Assembly (NCBI RefSeq): GCF_034180645.1
Contig: NZ_JAXFNY010000005.1
Coordinates: forward strand, 1-64,000
Length of the DNA: 64,000 nt
Source: Mobiluncus sp034180645
Lineage (GTDB): Bacteria > Actinomycetota > Actinomycetes > Actinomycetales > Actinomycetaceae
Direction of reading: 5' to 3'
The notes below the pieces were generated by a model. That model saw only the letters and a program-made list of their open reading frames with translations, did not search any database and was not told the origin of the DNA. Shown one piece after another: positions 1 through 7,319 of the stretch. Both the position numbers and the translations under genes were made by a program. Numbering within the stretch: the first letter of the stretch is position 1; every line of letters starts with the position of its first letter.

Positions 1-150
1 ACTGTCACGTTGGATGAACCTCTCCTGGAAGTCTCCACCGACAAAGTCGACACCGAGATCCCCTCCCCCATAGCCGGCACCATCACCCAAATCGTCGTCA
101 CCGAAGACGAAACCGTAGACGTCGGCACCGTACTGGCCTACGTGGGCTAG
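1..150 (+). CDS. C-terminal end of a lipoyl-domain protein (partial)
   Basis: The frame is open from base 1 and stops at 148-150. The 49 visible residues are the second half of a lipoyl domain: the lipoyl-lysine hairpin reads STDKVDTEIPSP (Lys at visible residue 15), followed by the usual AGT and ED-T-V--G strands. This matches the lipoyl domains of actinobacterial 2-oxoacid dehydrogenase E2 subunits (SucB-like), where the lysine carries lipoate. E2 proteins normally continue after this domain with a subunit-binding and a catalytic domain, but here a stop follows immediately. The protein is therefore a stand-alone or C-terminal lipoyl carrier, or a truncated E2; the missing 5' part would decide. 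BCCP is unlikely because the MKM biotin motif is absent. Confidence 0.75.
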   Translation, partial: TVTLDEPLLEVSTDKVDTEIPSPIAGTITQIVVTEDETVDVGTVLAYVG

Positions 151-174
151 AGCCGGATTCACGAAATAACCAGC

Positions 175-1791
175 TCAATTGAGTCGGATCACCGAAGCAA
201 TCTTCCACGGGTTGCCGGATAACAGAATCTCTGATTCCGTATCGGGAATCGCCGCGATTTGGTGGCGATTCCCGATACGGTCAATTTGGGTGTAAGCGCC
301 TTGCGTCAAAGTCACCTGCAAACGCACTGAACGCGTATTCTTGCCGGCGCCGCCTTTGTTACCCGCCACTATAGTCGCCGACTTCACCGCGGTGGACAAG
401 CCCTCAATTTGGGCTTTGCTGGCTTGCAAAGCGGCCAGCAAACTCGCGTCGGCAGCCCCAGCTATCGAATCCTCGACACTGAGTTTCTCTAAAGCCGCCC
501 GGTCCTGGCGTGTCAGGGCCGCATCGCGTTTGGTCAGCAACAGCTGCAGGATTTCCTGGGCCGAAGCATCGTCTGTGATGGGATCGCGCAAGTTCGGGGT
601 TTTCGCTTGACTATCCTGTGAATTAGGCAGCAGGTCAGCCGGTGGTGTAGCTAGTGACGTGACTGCGGGAGTTGCCGGTTCCGCGAGGCTTTCGGAGGGC
701 GTCGTCGCATCGGGCGGGGACGCAGCAGTGTGGTGAGCCGATTTTGGCGTGTTGGAGCGGCCTTTTTGAATCGCACCGGGGCCGGACGAGGTGTTATCCG
801 TCAAAAGCGCCGCCGCGCTCGGTTTTGCGGACTGTGCGGGCAACGCTTGGGCTGTGCTGGGAAGCTCTGCCAGTCGCGGAAACAAGACCGCTCCCAGCGC
901 CAGCGCCGCTCCCGCCAAAGCCGGCAGTCCCCAGCGCAATATCGGGCTGGGCGGGCGAGTTTCGTGGCGTTGGCGCCGCGCTGGCACCGGACGGCGCGGC
1001 CGCGAAACCAGTTCAGTAGCAACGTCTCGTCCCGCTGCCCGCATCCGTGCCGCCATCAGCTCCGACCCGCCCAGCAGGTCAATGCCACAGCACGGCAGAC
1101 TCTCCCACGCCTCGGCAAGTTCCCCCGCGCTGGGTCGCGCGCTCGCCACCGGGTTCAACGCAGCTTTCAATAGACCCGCGTCCATCCCCAATGCCAGCAG
1201 CACCTGCGCCATCGCATACACATCACCGGCTTGATTCGCCGCCATAGACCCTCCGGCAGCAACGGCGGATACCGCCGCCGGTCCAGAGGATTCTCCCGCC
1301 GCGACGCTCCAGGTGAGCCCTTCCGTCTCCGGCGCGCTAAACGCCCGCGTCGTCCCCACGTCACCGAGCAAATCCACCAGGACCACCCGGCCTTGTGCCG
1401 TCACCATGAGATTCGCCGCCGAAACGTCCCCGTGACTCAAACCGACCTCGTGCAGCGCCGCCAACCCCCGCGCCAGGGACAGCGCGATGAAGTTGACCTG
1501 CGGCGTACTGAACTCGCGTCCCGCTCGCAACACTTCCAGGTCTTGCCCGTCCAGATACTCAAAAATAGCCACGTAGCGGCCATCGGTCAGTTTGCGCAAC
1601 TCATGGAGTTTCAGCAGGTTCGGGCACGACACCTTGCGCAACTTCCGCAGCCGGGATTCCAGCTGAGCCGACAGCGTGCCGCCTAACAGCTGCAGCGCGT
1701 GGGTTCCGCCCTGGTCATCTACCACCCGCCACATGGGACCGTTTTTACCAAACCCAACCGGTTCATATAAGACATAGCCAACAAGTTCCAT
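175..1791 (-). CDS. Membrane-anchored Ser/Thr pseudokinase-like protein
   Basis: The 538-residue protein has a kinase-like N-terminal domain (about 1-240). Visible motifs are a glycine loop GFGKNG at 13-18, a catalytic-loop equivalent HGDVSAAN at 120-127, DLL at 140-142 where kinases have DFG, SAPE at 152-155, and DVYAM at 190-194. The VAIK lysine is replaced by Gln34 (ALQ), so phosphotransfer is doubtful. A basic stretch precedes one membrane segment at about 284-304, then a Ser/Thr/Pro/Ala-rich linker and a C-terminal extracytoplasmic domain. The topology resembles PknB-type receptors. No Shine-Dalgarno sequence is present, and a TATATT hexamer five bases upstream suggests a leaderless mRNA. 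The target is unknown; a sensing or scaffolding role is inference. Confidence 0.7.
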   Translation of the reverse strand: MELVGYVLYEPVGFGKNGPMWRVVDDQGGTHALQLLGGTLSAQLESRLRKLRKVSCPNLLKLHELRKLTDGRYVAIFEYLDGQDLEVLRAGREFSTPQVNFIALSLARGLAALHEVGLSHGDVSAANLMVTAQGRVVLVDLLGDVGTTRAFSAPETEGLTWSVAAGESSGPAAVSAVAAGGSMAANQAGDVYAMAQVLLALGMDAGLLKAALNPVASARPSAGELAEAWESLPCCGIDLLGGSELMAARMRAAGRDVATELVSRPRRPVPARRQRHETRPPSPILRWGLPALAGAALALGAVLFPRLAELPSTAQALPAQSAKPSAAALLTDNTSSGPGAIQKGRSNTPKSAHHTAASPPDATTPSESLAEPATPAVTSLATPPADLLPNSQDSQAKTPNLRDPITDDASAQEILQLLLTKRDAALTRQDRAALEKLSVEDSIAGAADASLLAALQASKAQIEGLSTAVKSATIVAGNKGGAGKNTRSVRLQVTLTQGAYTQIDRIGNRHQIAAIPDTESEILLSGNPWKIASVIRLN

Positions 1792-1915
1792 AGCTCAATA
1801 TATATCTAACGACATCAACTAAAATCAACAGACATTTTCAAACCTGTGGATAACTTTGGACACGGCGGCAGAACTCGGTTTACCCCGAGAGCAAAAATCC
1901 CCTAAGATAAAGGCG

Positions 1916-2629
1916 ATGGCTAAGAAAAACAACACCGCGACCGGGGGCGACACCTCCGGGAAGAAACGCAATATATTCCAAAACTTAAAGGACTCCTTCA
2001 CCATTGTGAGGCGATCTTTCCCGTGGATTGTGTGGGCGATTTTGGCGACTCTGGTCGTGGCGGAAGCCTTGACCGTGTGGTACATGATTGCGGGCAAGCA
2101 CTGGATTATGGGGGCAATCACCATTGTTCTAGTGCTGATGGTTGTGCCGATGGCCTGGATTTCCGCGTTTTTGTCCCGGGCTATGCTGCGCCAGATTGAA
2201 GGCATGAAGGGCTGTGTCGGGGCGCTGCGCCAGCTGCTGCGCCGGTCCTGGTTTGCCGAGGAAGAGCCCGTTGCGGTTAACAAGGATCAGGACTTGGTGT
2301 GGCGTTTCGTAGGGCCTCGCGGGATTTTCCTGGTCAGTGAGGGACCGCACACTCGCGCCAGCAAACTGCTCAACGATGAGATGAAAAAGACCACGCGGGT
2401 CGTTGCTCAGGTGCCGGTACATGCCGTGGAATGCGGTACTGAAGACGGCCAGGTTCGCTTGGAACACGTGATGAAAGCCATGTATAAAGCGCCACGCGCT
2501 TTGAATCGAAACGAGATTCCCGCGGTGCAAAAACGACTGCTGGCGATTCACCGCAATCAGGGGCTGCCCATCCCCAAAGGGATTGATCCCTACCGGGTTC
2601 GCCCTAATCGGCGCGCTTTGTACGGATAA
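1916..2629 (+). CDS. DUF4191 family membrane protein
   Basis: This 237-residue protein begins MAKKNN, followed by two adjacent membrane segments at about 35-57 and 63-86 and a hydrophilic C-terminal domain of about 150 residues. That architecture matches the actinobacterial DUF4191 family, which has no assigned function. An upstream in-frame ATG at 1856 would add 20 residues, but the family begins near MAKK, and TAAGAT lies seven bases before 1916, which suits a leaderless start. The C-terminal part has several conserved-looking Arg and Trp residues and no catalytic motif I recognise. In many actinobacteria this family sits near lipoate or glutamine synthetase genes; here it lies between a lipoyl-domain gene and the glnE region. 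Confidence 0.8.
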   Translation: MAKKNNTATGGDTSGKKRNIFQNLKDSFTIVRRSFPWIVWAILATLVVAEALTVWYMIAGKHWIMGAITIVLVLMVVPMAWISAFLSRAMLRQIEGMKGCVGALRQLLRRSWFAEEEPVAVNKDQDLVWRFVGPRGIFLVSEGPHTRASKLLNDEMKKTTRVVAQVPVHAVECGTEDGQVRLEHVMKAMYKAPRALNRNEIPAVQKRLLAIHRNQGLPIPKGIDPYRVRPNRRALYG

Positions 2630-2701
2630 AATTTTCCACAGCTGTCCCGGATATGCGGGATGAAAAATTATTGCAATTTCTCTATTTTTATGCGCTAAGA
2701 C

Positions 2702-2730
2702 TTGCATAAAATTGCACGGCTCTGTAAATT
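2702..2730 (+). promoter_or_regulatory. Candidate promoter of the amino-acid ABC operon
   Basis: TTGCAT (2702-2707) and TAAATT (2725-2730) are separated by exactly 17 bases and precede the binding-protein gene by about 45 bases. This fits a housekeeping sigma-70-type promoter. It was identified by eye only. Confidence 0.45.
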
Positions 2731-2774
2731 TATACCGGTAGTTCGTTTACACGACCGTCAACAAGGAGAATCTC

Positions 2775-3710
2775 ATGCGTCGTCTTACCGTTGCCATGCT
2801 TCTAGCTGCAGCATCTCTGGGCTTAGCCGGATGCTCCACTGCTTCCACCGGAAACGCAGGTAGCGACGATGTTGCTAATCCGCAATCCAATTCCACCGCC
2901 GCTTTTGATTTTTCGACGATTAAGCCCGACCCCAAGGTTGAGGAACTGGTTCCCGCCGACGTGAAGGAACGCGGGGTGCTGCGCAACGGCGCTTCTACCA
3001 GCTATGCCCCGGCGGAATTCTTGATGGAGGACGGCACTACCCCCACCGGCTACGAAGTGGACATGGTAAAAGCCATTGCCCTGACAATGGGTCTCGAGGA
3101 CGGCACCACCACTACCGAAGCGTTTGGCGCGCTGCTGCCCAAGATTGGTACGACTTACGATTTGGGGGCGTCGTCGTTTACGGTCACGCCAGAACGCGTT
3201 GCTAACTACGACATGCTGGCTTATATGGATATGGGTTCCCTGTTCGCGGTGGCGAAAGGCAACCCGCAGGGCTTCGACCCCCAGGACGTTTGCGGCAAAA
3301 CCATCGGGGTACAGACCGGTACGCTGCAGGAAACGGAACTGCTGCCGAAAATGAGCAAACAGTGCGAAGACAGCGGCAAACCGCCAGTCGTAATTCAAAA
3401 GGAAGAGCTGCTGTCTAATGTATTCCCGAAAGTCATTTCGGGACAGTATCAGGCGATGCTCGCCGATGATCCGGTCACGACCTATTACGTGAAACAGACC
3501 CGCGGCCAGATGGAGCAAATTGGCCAGATTCTGGATTCGAGCCCCATCGGGATTGTGGTGGACAACAAAAATCAACAGCTGTCCGCCGCAATCAAAGCAG
3601 CGATGGATTCCCTGCTGGCCTCGGGCAAACTGCGCGAAATTATGGATAACTACGGCGCTGGCGCTGGCCTGTACGACGCGGTGGAACTGAAAACTTCCGT
3701 AGGAAAGTAG
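2775..3710 (+). CDS. Amino-acid ABC transporter substrate-binding lipoprotein
   Basis: This 311-residue protein starts with a lipoprotein signal peptide, MRRL...LGLAGC, with the lipidated Cys at residue 20. The mature part is a family 3 periplasmic-binding fold: GYEVDMVKAIA matches the conserved ligand-pocket start of polar amino-acid binding proteins, followed by the hinge and the C-terminal lobe. A strong ribosome site, AAGGAG, sits eight bases before ATG 2775. It captures a polar amino acid outside the membrane and delivers it to the permease encoded next. The permease and ATPase follow on the same strand (gaps of 106 bases and a four-base overlap). The exact substrate cannot be told from sequence. 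Confidence 0.92.
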   Translation: MRRLTVAMLLAAASLGLAGCSTASTGNAGSDDVANPQSNSTAAFDFSTIKPDPKVEELVPADVKERGVLRNGASTSYAPAEFLMEDGTTPTGYEVDMVKAIALTMGLEDGTTTTEAFGALLPKIGTTYDLGASSFTVTPERVANYDMLAYMDMGSLFAVAKGNPQGFDPQDVCGKTIGVQTGTLQETELLPKMSKQCEDSGKPPVVIQKEELLSNVFPKVISGQYQAMLADDPVTTYYVKQTRGQMEQIGQILDSSPIGIVVDNKNQQLSAAIKAAMDSLLASGKLREIMDNYGAGAGLYDAVELKTSVGK

Positions 3711-3816
3711 ACCGGCAGCCCCAACCTTGTGACGTCGCACTTTCCGCCCCGGGCTTCTGAACGAAAACCGCATCGGTGAGACTGCACAAAGTAAACGAAT
3801 CGAAGGAAGAAAACGC

Positions 3817-4740
3817 ATGAGCGAAGACAACCTAGAATTCAATCACCCCCGACCGGTGTTCCGTTTGGGCAGGTGGGTCAGCGTGGCGGTGGTCGCACTG
3901 GTGGTGTTAGGACTGGTCAACTCCCTTTTTACCAACCCCAACTACCACTGGGAAATGGTGTGGGCATACTTGACGCACCCGAACTTGATTAAAGGTATCG
4001 GTTTCACCCTGGCGCTGACGGTAGGAGCAATGACTATCGGCGTCACCCTCGCTATTACCATGGCGGTCATGCGCCAGTCTCCGAACCCGGTACTGAAAGG
4101 CGTTGCCTGGTTCTATATCTGGTTCTTCCGCGGCACCCCAATCTACACCCAGTTGATTTTTTGGGGCTTGCTGCCGACGCTCTACCCGATGATTACCCTG
4201 GGGATTCCTTTCGGACCTCAACTGTTTGCGGTGGAAACGAAGCTGGTGCTAAACATGTTCTGGTCAGCCATGCTGGGACTGGGCTTGAACGAGGGCGCCT
4301 ACCTGGCTGAAATCGTGCGCGCCGGGTTGAACTCGGTCAATCCCGGACAGTGGGAGGCGGCGACCGCACTGGGCATGAAACGCGGCATGATTTTGCGCCG
4401 CATCATCATTCCCCAAGCCATGCGCGTCATTGTCCCGCCCACCGGCAACGAAACGATTTCCATGCTGAAAACGACTTCCCTAGTCTCGGTGGTGCCGTTT
4501 ACCTTGGAGCTAAACTTCCAGGCCCAAAACCTCGGACGCCTGACTTTCATGCCGGTGCCGATGATGATTTGCGCCGCCATCTGGTACCTGCTCATCACCT
4601 CAATCCTGATGGTGGGCCAATACTACCTTGAGAAATACTTTGGCAAGGGCTTCAACACTCAACAAGCCGCCACCTCGCCGCGCAACAAAACCTTGAGCGC
4701 AGCCACGGAAACGAAAACGCTATTGGATGTGAAATCTTGA
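3817..4740 (+). CDS. Amino-acid ABC transporter permease
   Basis: The 307-residue integral membrane protein has the HisM/GlnP fold. After a cytoplasmic N-terminus there are about five to six membrane segments, and the EAA loop that contacts the ATPase reads QWEAATALGMKRGMILRR, followed by IIIPQAMRVIVPP. A ribosome site GAAGGAAG lies just before ATG 3817. It forms the membrane channel for the amino-acid importer with the lipoprotein upstream and the ATPase downstream; its stop overlaps the TTG start of the ATPase. Because only one permease is encoded, a homodimeric channel is likely. Substrate specificity is unknown. Confidence 0.92.
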   Translation: MSEDNLEFNHPRPVFRLGRWVSVAVVALVVLGLVNSLFTNPNYHWEMVWAYLTHPNLIKGIGFTLALTVGAMTIGVTLAITMAVMRQSPNPVLKGVAWFYIWFFRGTPIYTQLIFWGLLPTLYPMITLGIPFGPQLFAVETKLVLNMFWSAMLGLGLNEGAYLAEIVRAGLNSVNPGQWEAATALGMKRGMILRRIIIPQAMRVIVPPTGNETISMLKTTSLVSVVPFTLELNFQAQNLGRLTFMPVPMMICAAIWYLLITSILMVGQYYLEKYFGKGFNTQQAATSPRNKTLSAATETKTLLDVKS

Positions 4741-5675
4741 GTAACGACCTGATGACGAACAGTCCTCTGGACACTGCAGACCTCGGGGGTATCGTCGATG
4801 CTTTCCCGGATTTGCATCCGGGGGAACTCATTCCCGCCCCCGCTGATGTGGCAGGCACCATGGTGGCTTTGCGCAATGTCCACAAGTACTTCGGTCACCT
4901 GCACGTGTTGAAAGGCATTGACTTAGACATTCACAAGGGCGAGGTGTGCGTTCTCATTGGACCCTCCGGTTCGGGTAAATCTACAGTTTTGCGCTGTATT
5001 AACCAGCTGGAAACCATCACTTCGGGACGGATTTACTTGGACGGTCAACTGTTGGGTATGTCCGAGGAAAAGGCCCCGCTACCGGGTCGGAGACGCTCGT
5101 GGTATCTGAAAACCGGCGCTTTGACGGAACGGAACACGGTCCTGCGCGAACTACCCGATAAAGTCGTATCCGCCCAACGGGAACGCATCGGCATGGTATT
5201 CCAGCGTTTCAACCTGTTTCCTCACAAGACCGCCCTTGAAAACGTCATGGAAGCCCCTGTCCACGTTTTGCGGAAGTCCCGGGACGAAGCCACCGAACAG
5301 GCCAAGCAGTTGCTCGATCGGGTCGGTCTGGGCGACCGAATGGAGCACTACCCGTCTCAGCTGTCCGGCGGCCAGCAGCAGCGGGTGGCGATTGCCCGCG
5401 CTTTGGCGATGGACCCCGAACTGATGCTGTTCGACGAACCGACCTCCGCCCTTGACCCCGAACTGGTCGGAGAAGTACTGCAGGTCATGAAAGATTTGGC
5501 TCGCGACGGCATGACCATGATGGTGGTGACCCACGAAATCGGTTTCGCCCGCGAAGTCGGTCACACCCTGGCTTTCATGGACGAGGGACAAATCATGGAA
5601 ATCGGCAGTCCCGCCGAGGTTTTGGATAATCCCCGCGAGGCCCGCACCCGCGAGTTCGTCTCGAAAGTGCTCTAG
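4737..5675 (+). CDS. Amino-acid ABC transporter ATP-binding protein with an insertion
   Basis: The 312-residue ATPase powers the amino-acid importer. Walker A is GPSGSGKS at 75-82, the signature is LSGGQQQR at 209-216 and Walker B is LMLFDEPTSALDP from 229; the switch histidine lies in VVTHE. The TTG start at 4737 overlaps the permease stop (TTGA), indicating translational coupling. Two features depart from the family: an N-terminal extension of about 40 residues before the ATPase core, and an insertion of about 40 residues (roughly 104-147) between Walker A and the Q-loop (MVFQ), where close relatives such as GlnQ have only a few residues. The insertion is in frame and all catalytic motifs are intact. 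Confidence 0.92.
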   Translation: MSNDLMTNSPLDTADLGGIVDAFPDLHPGELIPAPADVAGTMVALRNVHKYFGHLHVLKGIDLDIHKGEVCVLIGPSGSGKSTVLRCINQLETITSGRIYLDGQLLGMSEEKAPLPGRRRSWYLKTGALTERNTVLRELPDKVVSAQRERIGMVFQRFNLFPHKTALENVMEAPVHVLRKSRDEATEQAKQLLDRVGLGDRMEHYPSQLSGGQQQRVAIARALAMDPELMLFDEPTSALDPELVGEVLQVMKDLARDGMTMMVVTHEIGFAREVGHTLAFMDEGQIMEIGSPAEVLDNPREARTREFVSKVL

Positions 5676-5689
5676 GGTTTTAGAGCTGT

Positions 5690-5713
5690 GACGGGGACGA
5701 AAATTACCCCGTC
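5690..5713 (+). terminator. Possible terminator of the ABC operon
   Basis: GACGGGG (5690-5696) and CCCCGTC (5707-5713) form a perfect 7-bp stem with a 10-base A/T-rich loop just after the ATPase stop. No T run follows, so this may be a stability hairpin rather than an intrinsic terminator. Confidence 0.35.
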
Positions 5714-5788
5714 GGGACGTTGGTAGGCGGCGTGGCTGAGGCCGCGTTTGAGCCATTTTTACGCACTTTCAAAAAATGAACCGACGGT

Positions 5789-6430
5789 TCAGAATGCCAG
5801 CCCGAGCCAACCCAAGATTGACGCGCCCGCACCCGAAAACGCGAGCGGGAAACCTATTGACAAGGAAACCGCTGCAACCGGAATAGCTGTCAGCAAATCC
5901 AGCAGCACGTGTTGCTTGGTGAACTGGGTAGCCAGGATAATGGCCAGGGACACCAGCACCGAAATGACTCGTAGCCACCAGGGCATTTGATTGGTCACCA
6001 CAGCCACGAAAGCAATCATCATCGACGTGGAACAGTGCAGGCTGGGGGCGCAATTGACCCCGCGATAACTCGTCTTGTAGACCAGCGCTAACACACGCTC
6101 GGTCCTGCCCTGCCCCAGCTTTTCACGCTGAAAAGTCGTGGGATACGCCAGGTAGGCTATAACCGAGATGACCACGCAAAATATCCACGCTATCTGGAGC
6201 GCCACCCAGTTGCCTGGTGAAAAATAGTACAACCCAATCGGGAATATTACGATGAGCGGAAACCACAGTACATACGGATAGACAAAAGCGGGAATGCGCG
6301 GGATATGCTGATCCAGCCGGCGTTGAGGATTATGAAACACGTGCTGAAAACGCTCCGAGCCGAAGTACAGGATAATCTGAATCACCAGGATAACGGCCTG
6401 AATAATTATCAACTTGGTTAGGGTATTCAC
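5789..6430 (-). CDS. PAP2 superfamily phosphatase/transferase
   Basis: The 213-residue membrane protein has about six hydrophobic segments and the PAP2 signature: CAPSLHCS (His132) and TKQHVLLD (His174, Asp178), the residues that form the phospho-histidine relay. The NxxSLH...H-x3-D spacing resembles the inositol-phosphotransferase-like (AUR1-type) branch found in actinobacteria. The start chosen is GTG at 6430; the open frame continues upstream, but the extension runs into the neighbouring phosphatase gene and looks non-coding. The lipid or isoprenoid phosphate substrate is unknown. It lies convergent to the amino-acid importer and next to a second phosphatase-type gene. Confidence 0.8.
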   Translation of the reverse strand: MNTLTKLIIIQAVILVIQIILYFGSERFQHVFHNPQRRLDQHIPRIPAFVYPYVLWFPLIVIFPIGLYYFSPGNWVALQIAWIFCVVISVIAYLAYPTTFQREKLGQGRTERVLALVYKTSYRGVNCAPSLHCSTSMMIAFVAVVTNQMPWWLRVISVLVSLAIILATQFTKQHVLLDLLTAIPVAAVSLSIGFPLAFSGAGASILGWLGLAF

Positions 6431-6497
6431 GGTTCTAAGGTCTTCTGTCCTGCAGGTTTCCGAGGCGGTGTCGTGTCGTTGATACTGGCCGGTGAGC

Positions 6498-7202
6498 TCA
6501 GCTGAACAGCACGGCTTCCAGTTGTTCGCGGGCTTCTTTGGAGGTGCGCGGCTGAGCTCCGGGCACCACCGGCCAATCCTCCACTTTACGATCCGACCAC
6601 AGCTCGGCTTTCCAACCGGCGGTCGGGCTGCCGGTGGCCATTGTGAGGGAGCAGTTTTGGCAGGGGAACTGCGATAGCAGATCAAGGGTCAGGCCCTCAA
6701 TGCGGTTTGCACCCCACACGCGCATAATCGCGCCGTGGATGATGACCACCACAGTGGCCTGCGGATCGTCCTCCAAGCCGGCGCACAGCCGCGCAATACC
6801 CCGGTCGAAGCGCGCCAAAGTTTGGACCCCGGTTTCCGCTCCGGGCATCGACCGGTCAAGGTTGCCGGTCCCCCAGTCGATAGCGGTATAGAGGTATTCT
6901 CTGGTGTCCTGTTGGGTCGTGGACATTTCCAGCAGTCCGGCTCGCACTTCGCGCAAATCGGGGTCTACCTGTACGGGAAGACCAAATTCTTGAGCCAACG
7001 GTTCGGCAGTTTGGCGCGCCCGGAGGATAAAAGAGCTGGCCAAACGCTGTGGAGCCGCCCCCACTAGCTGGTGATATTTATCGACCAAAGCCGCCGCCTG
7101 CTCGCGCCCCGTGGCGTTTAAAGGACGCCCCGGCCAAGCCGTATCCAAAGCCCCCGAGAGGTTGGAGTCGGTTTGCCCATGACGAATCAATACCAGTCGC
7201 AA
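6498..7202 (-). CDS. Histidine phosphatase (phosphoglycerate mutase-like) protein
   Basis: The 234-residue protein starts LRLVLIRHGQTDSNLSG, the RHG motif that holds the phosphorylated histidine (His8). A second catalytic His lies in VVIIHGAIMRV, and ILRARQTAEPL is the conserved Arg/Thr segment. This is the cobC/GpmB-like branch of phosphatases acting on small phosphorylated metabolites; the substrate is not predictable. I chose TTG 7202 because AAAGGA sits seven bases upstream and the family starts right at this strand; an ATG at 7277 would add 25 residues with no family similarity. It follows glnE on the same strand with a gap of 117 bases. Confidence 0.85.
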   Translation of the reverse strand: MRLVLIRHGQTDSNLSGALDTAWPGRPLNATGREQAAALVDKYHQLVGAAPQRLASSFILRARQTAEPLAQEFGLPVQVDPDLREVRAGLLEMSTTQQDTREYLYTAIDWGTGNLDRSMPGAETGVQTLARFDRGIARLCAGLEDDPQATVVVIIHGAIMRVWGANRIEGLTLDLLSQFPCQNCSLTMATGSPTAGWKAELWSDRKVEDWPVVPGAQPRTSKEAREQLEAVLFS

Positions 7203-7319
7203 CGTTGTTCCTTTCTGTACCCATCCCACCTTAGCGCGTTTTCCTGTCCCAGGCTTTTTTTGCTGATTGGCTCTCAACAGGGTGTACCAGATGGTTCTCG
7301 GGTCGCCGTGAAGGGCAGG

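Noticed and set aside
1845..1853. TGTGGATAA, a perfect DnaA box
   Set aside because: A single copy, with no cluster, AT-rich unwinding element or dnaA/dnaN nearby, so it is no evidence of an origin.
2823..3842. 339-codon minus-strand frame
   Set aside because: Shadow of the substrate-binding protein gene, which has a signal peptide and ribosome site.
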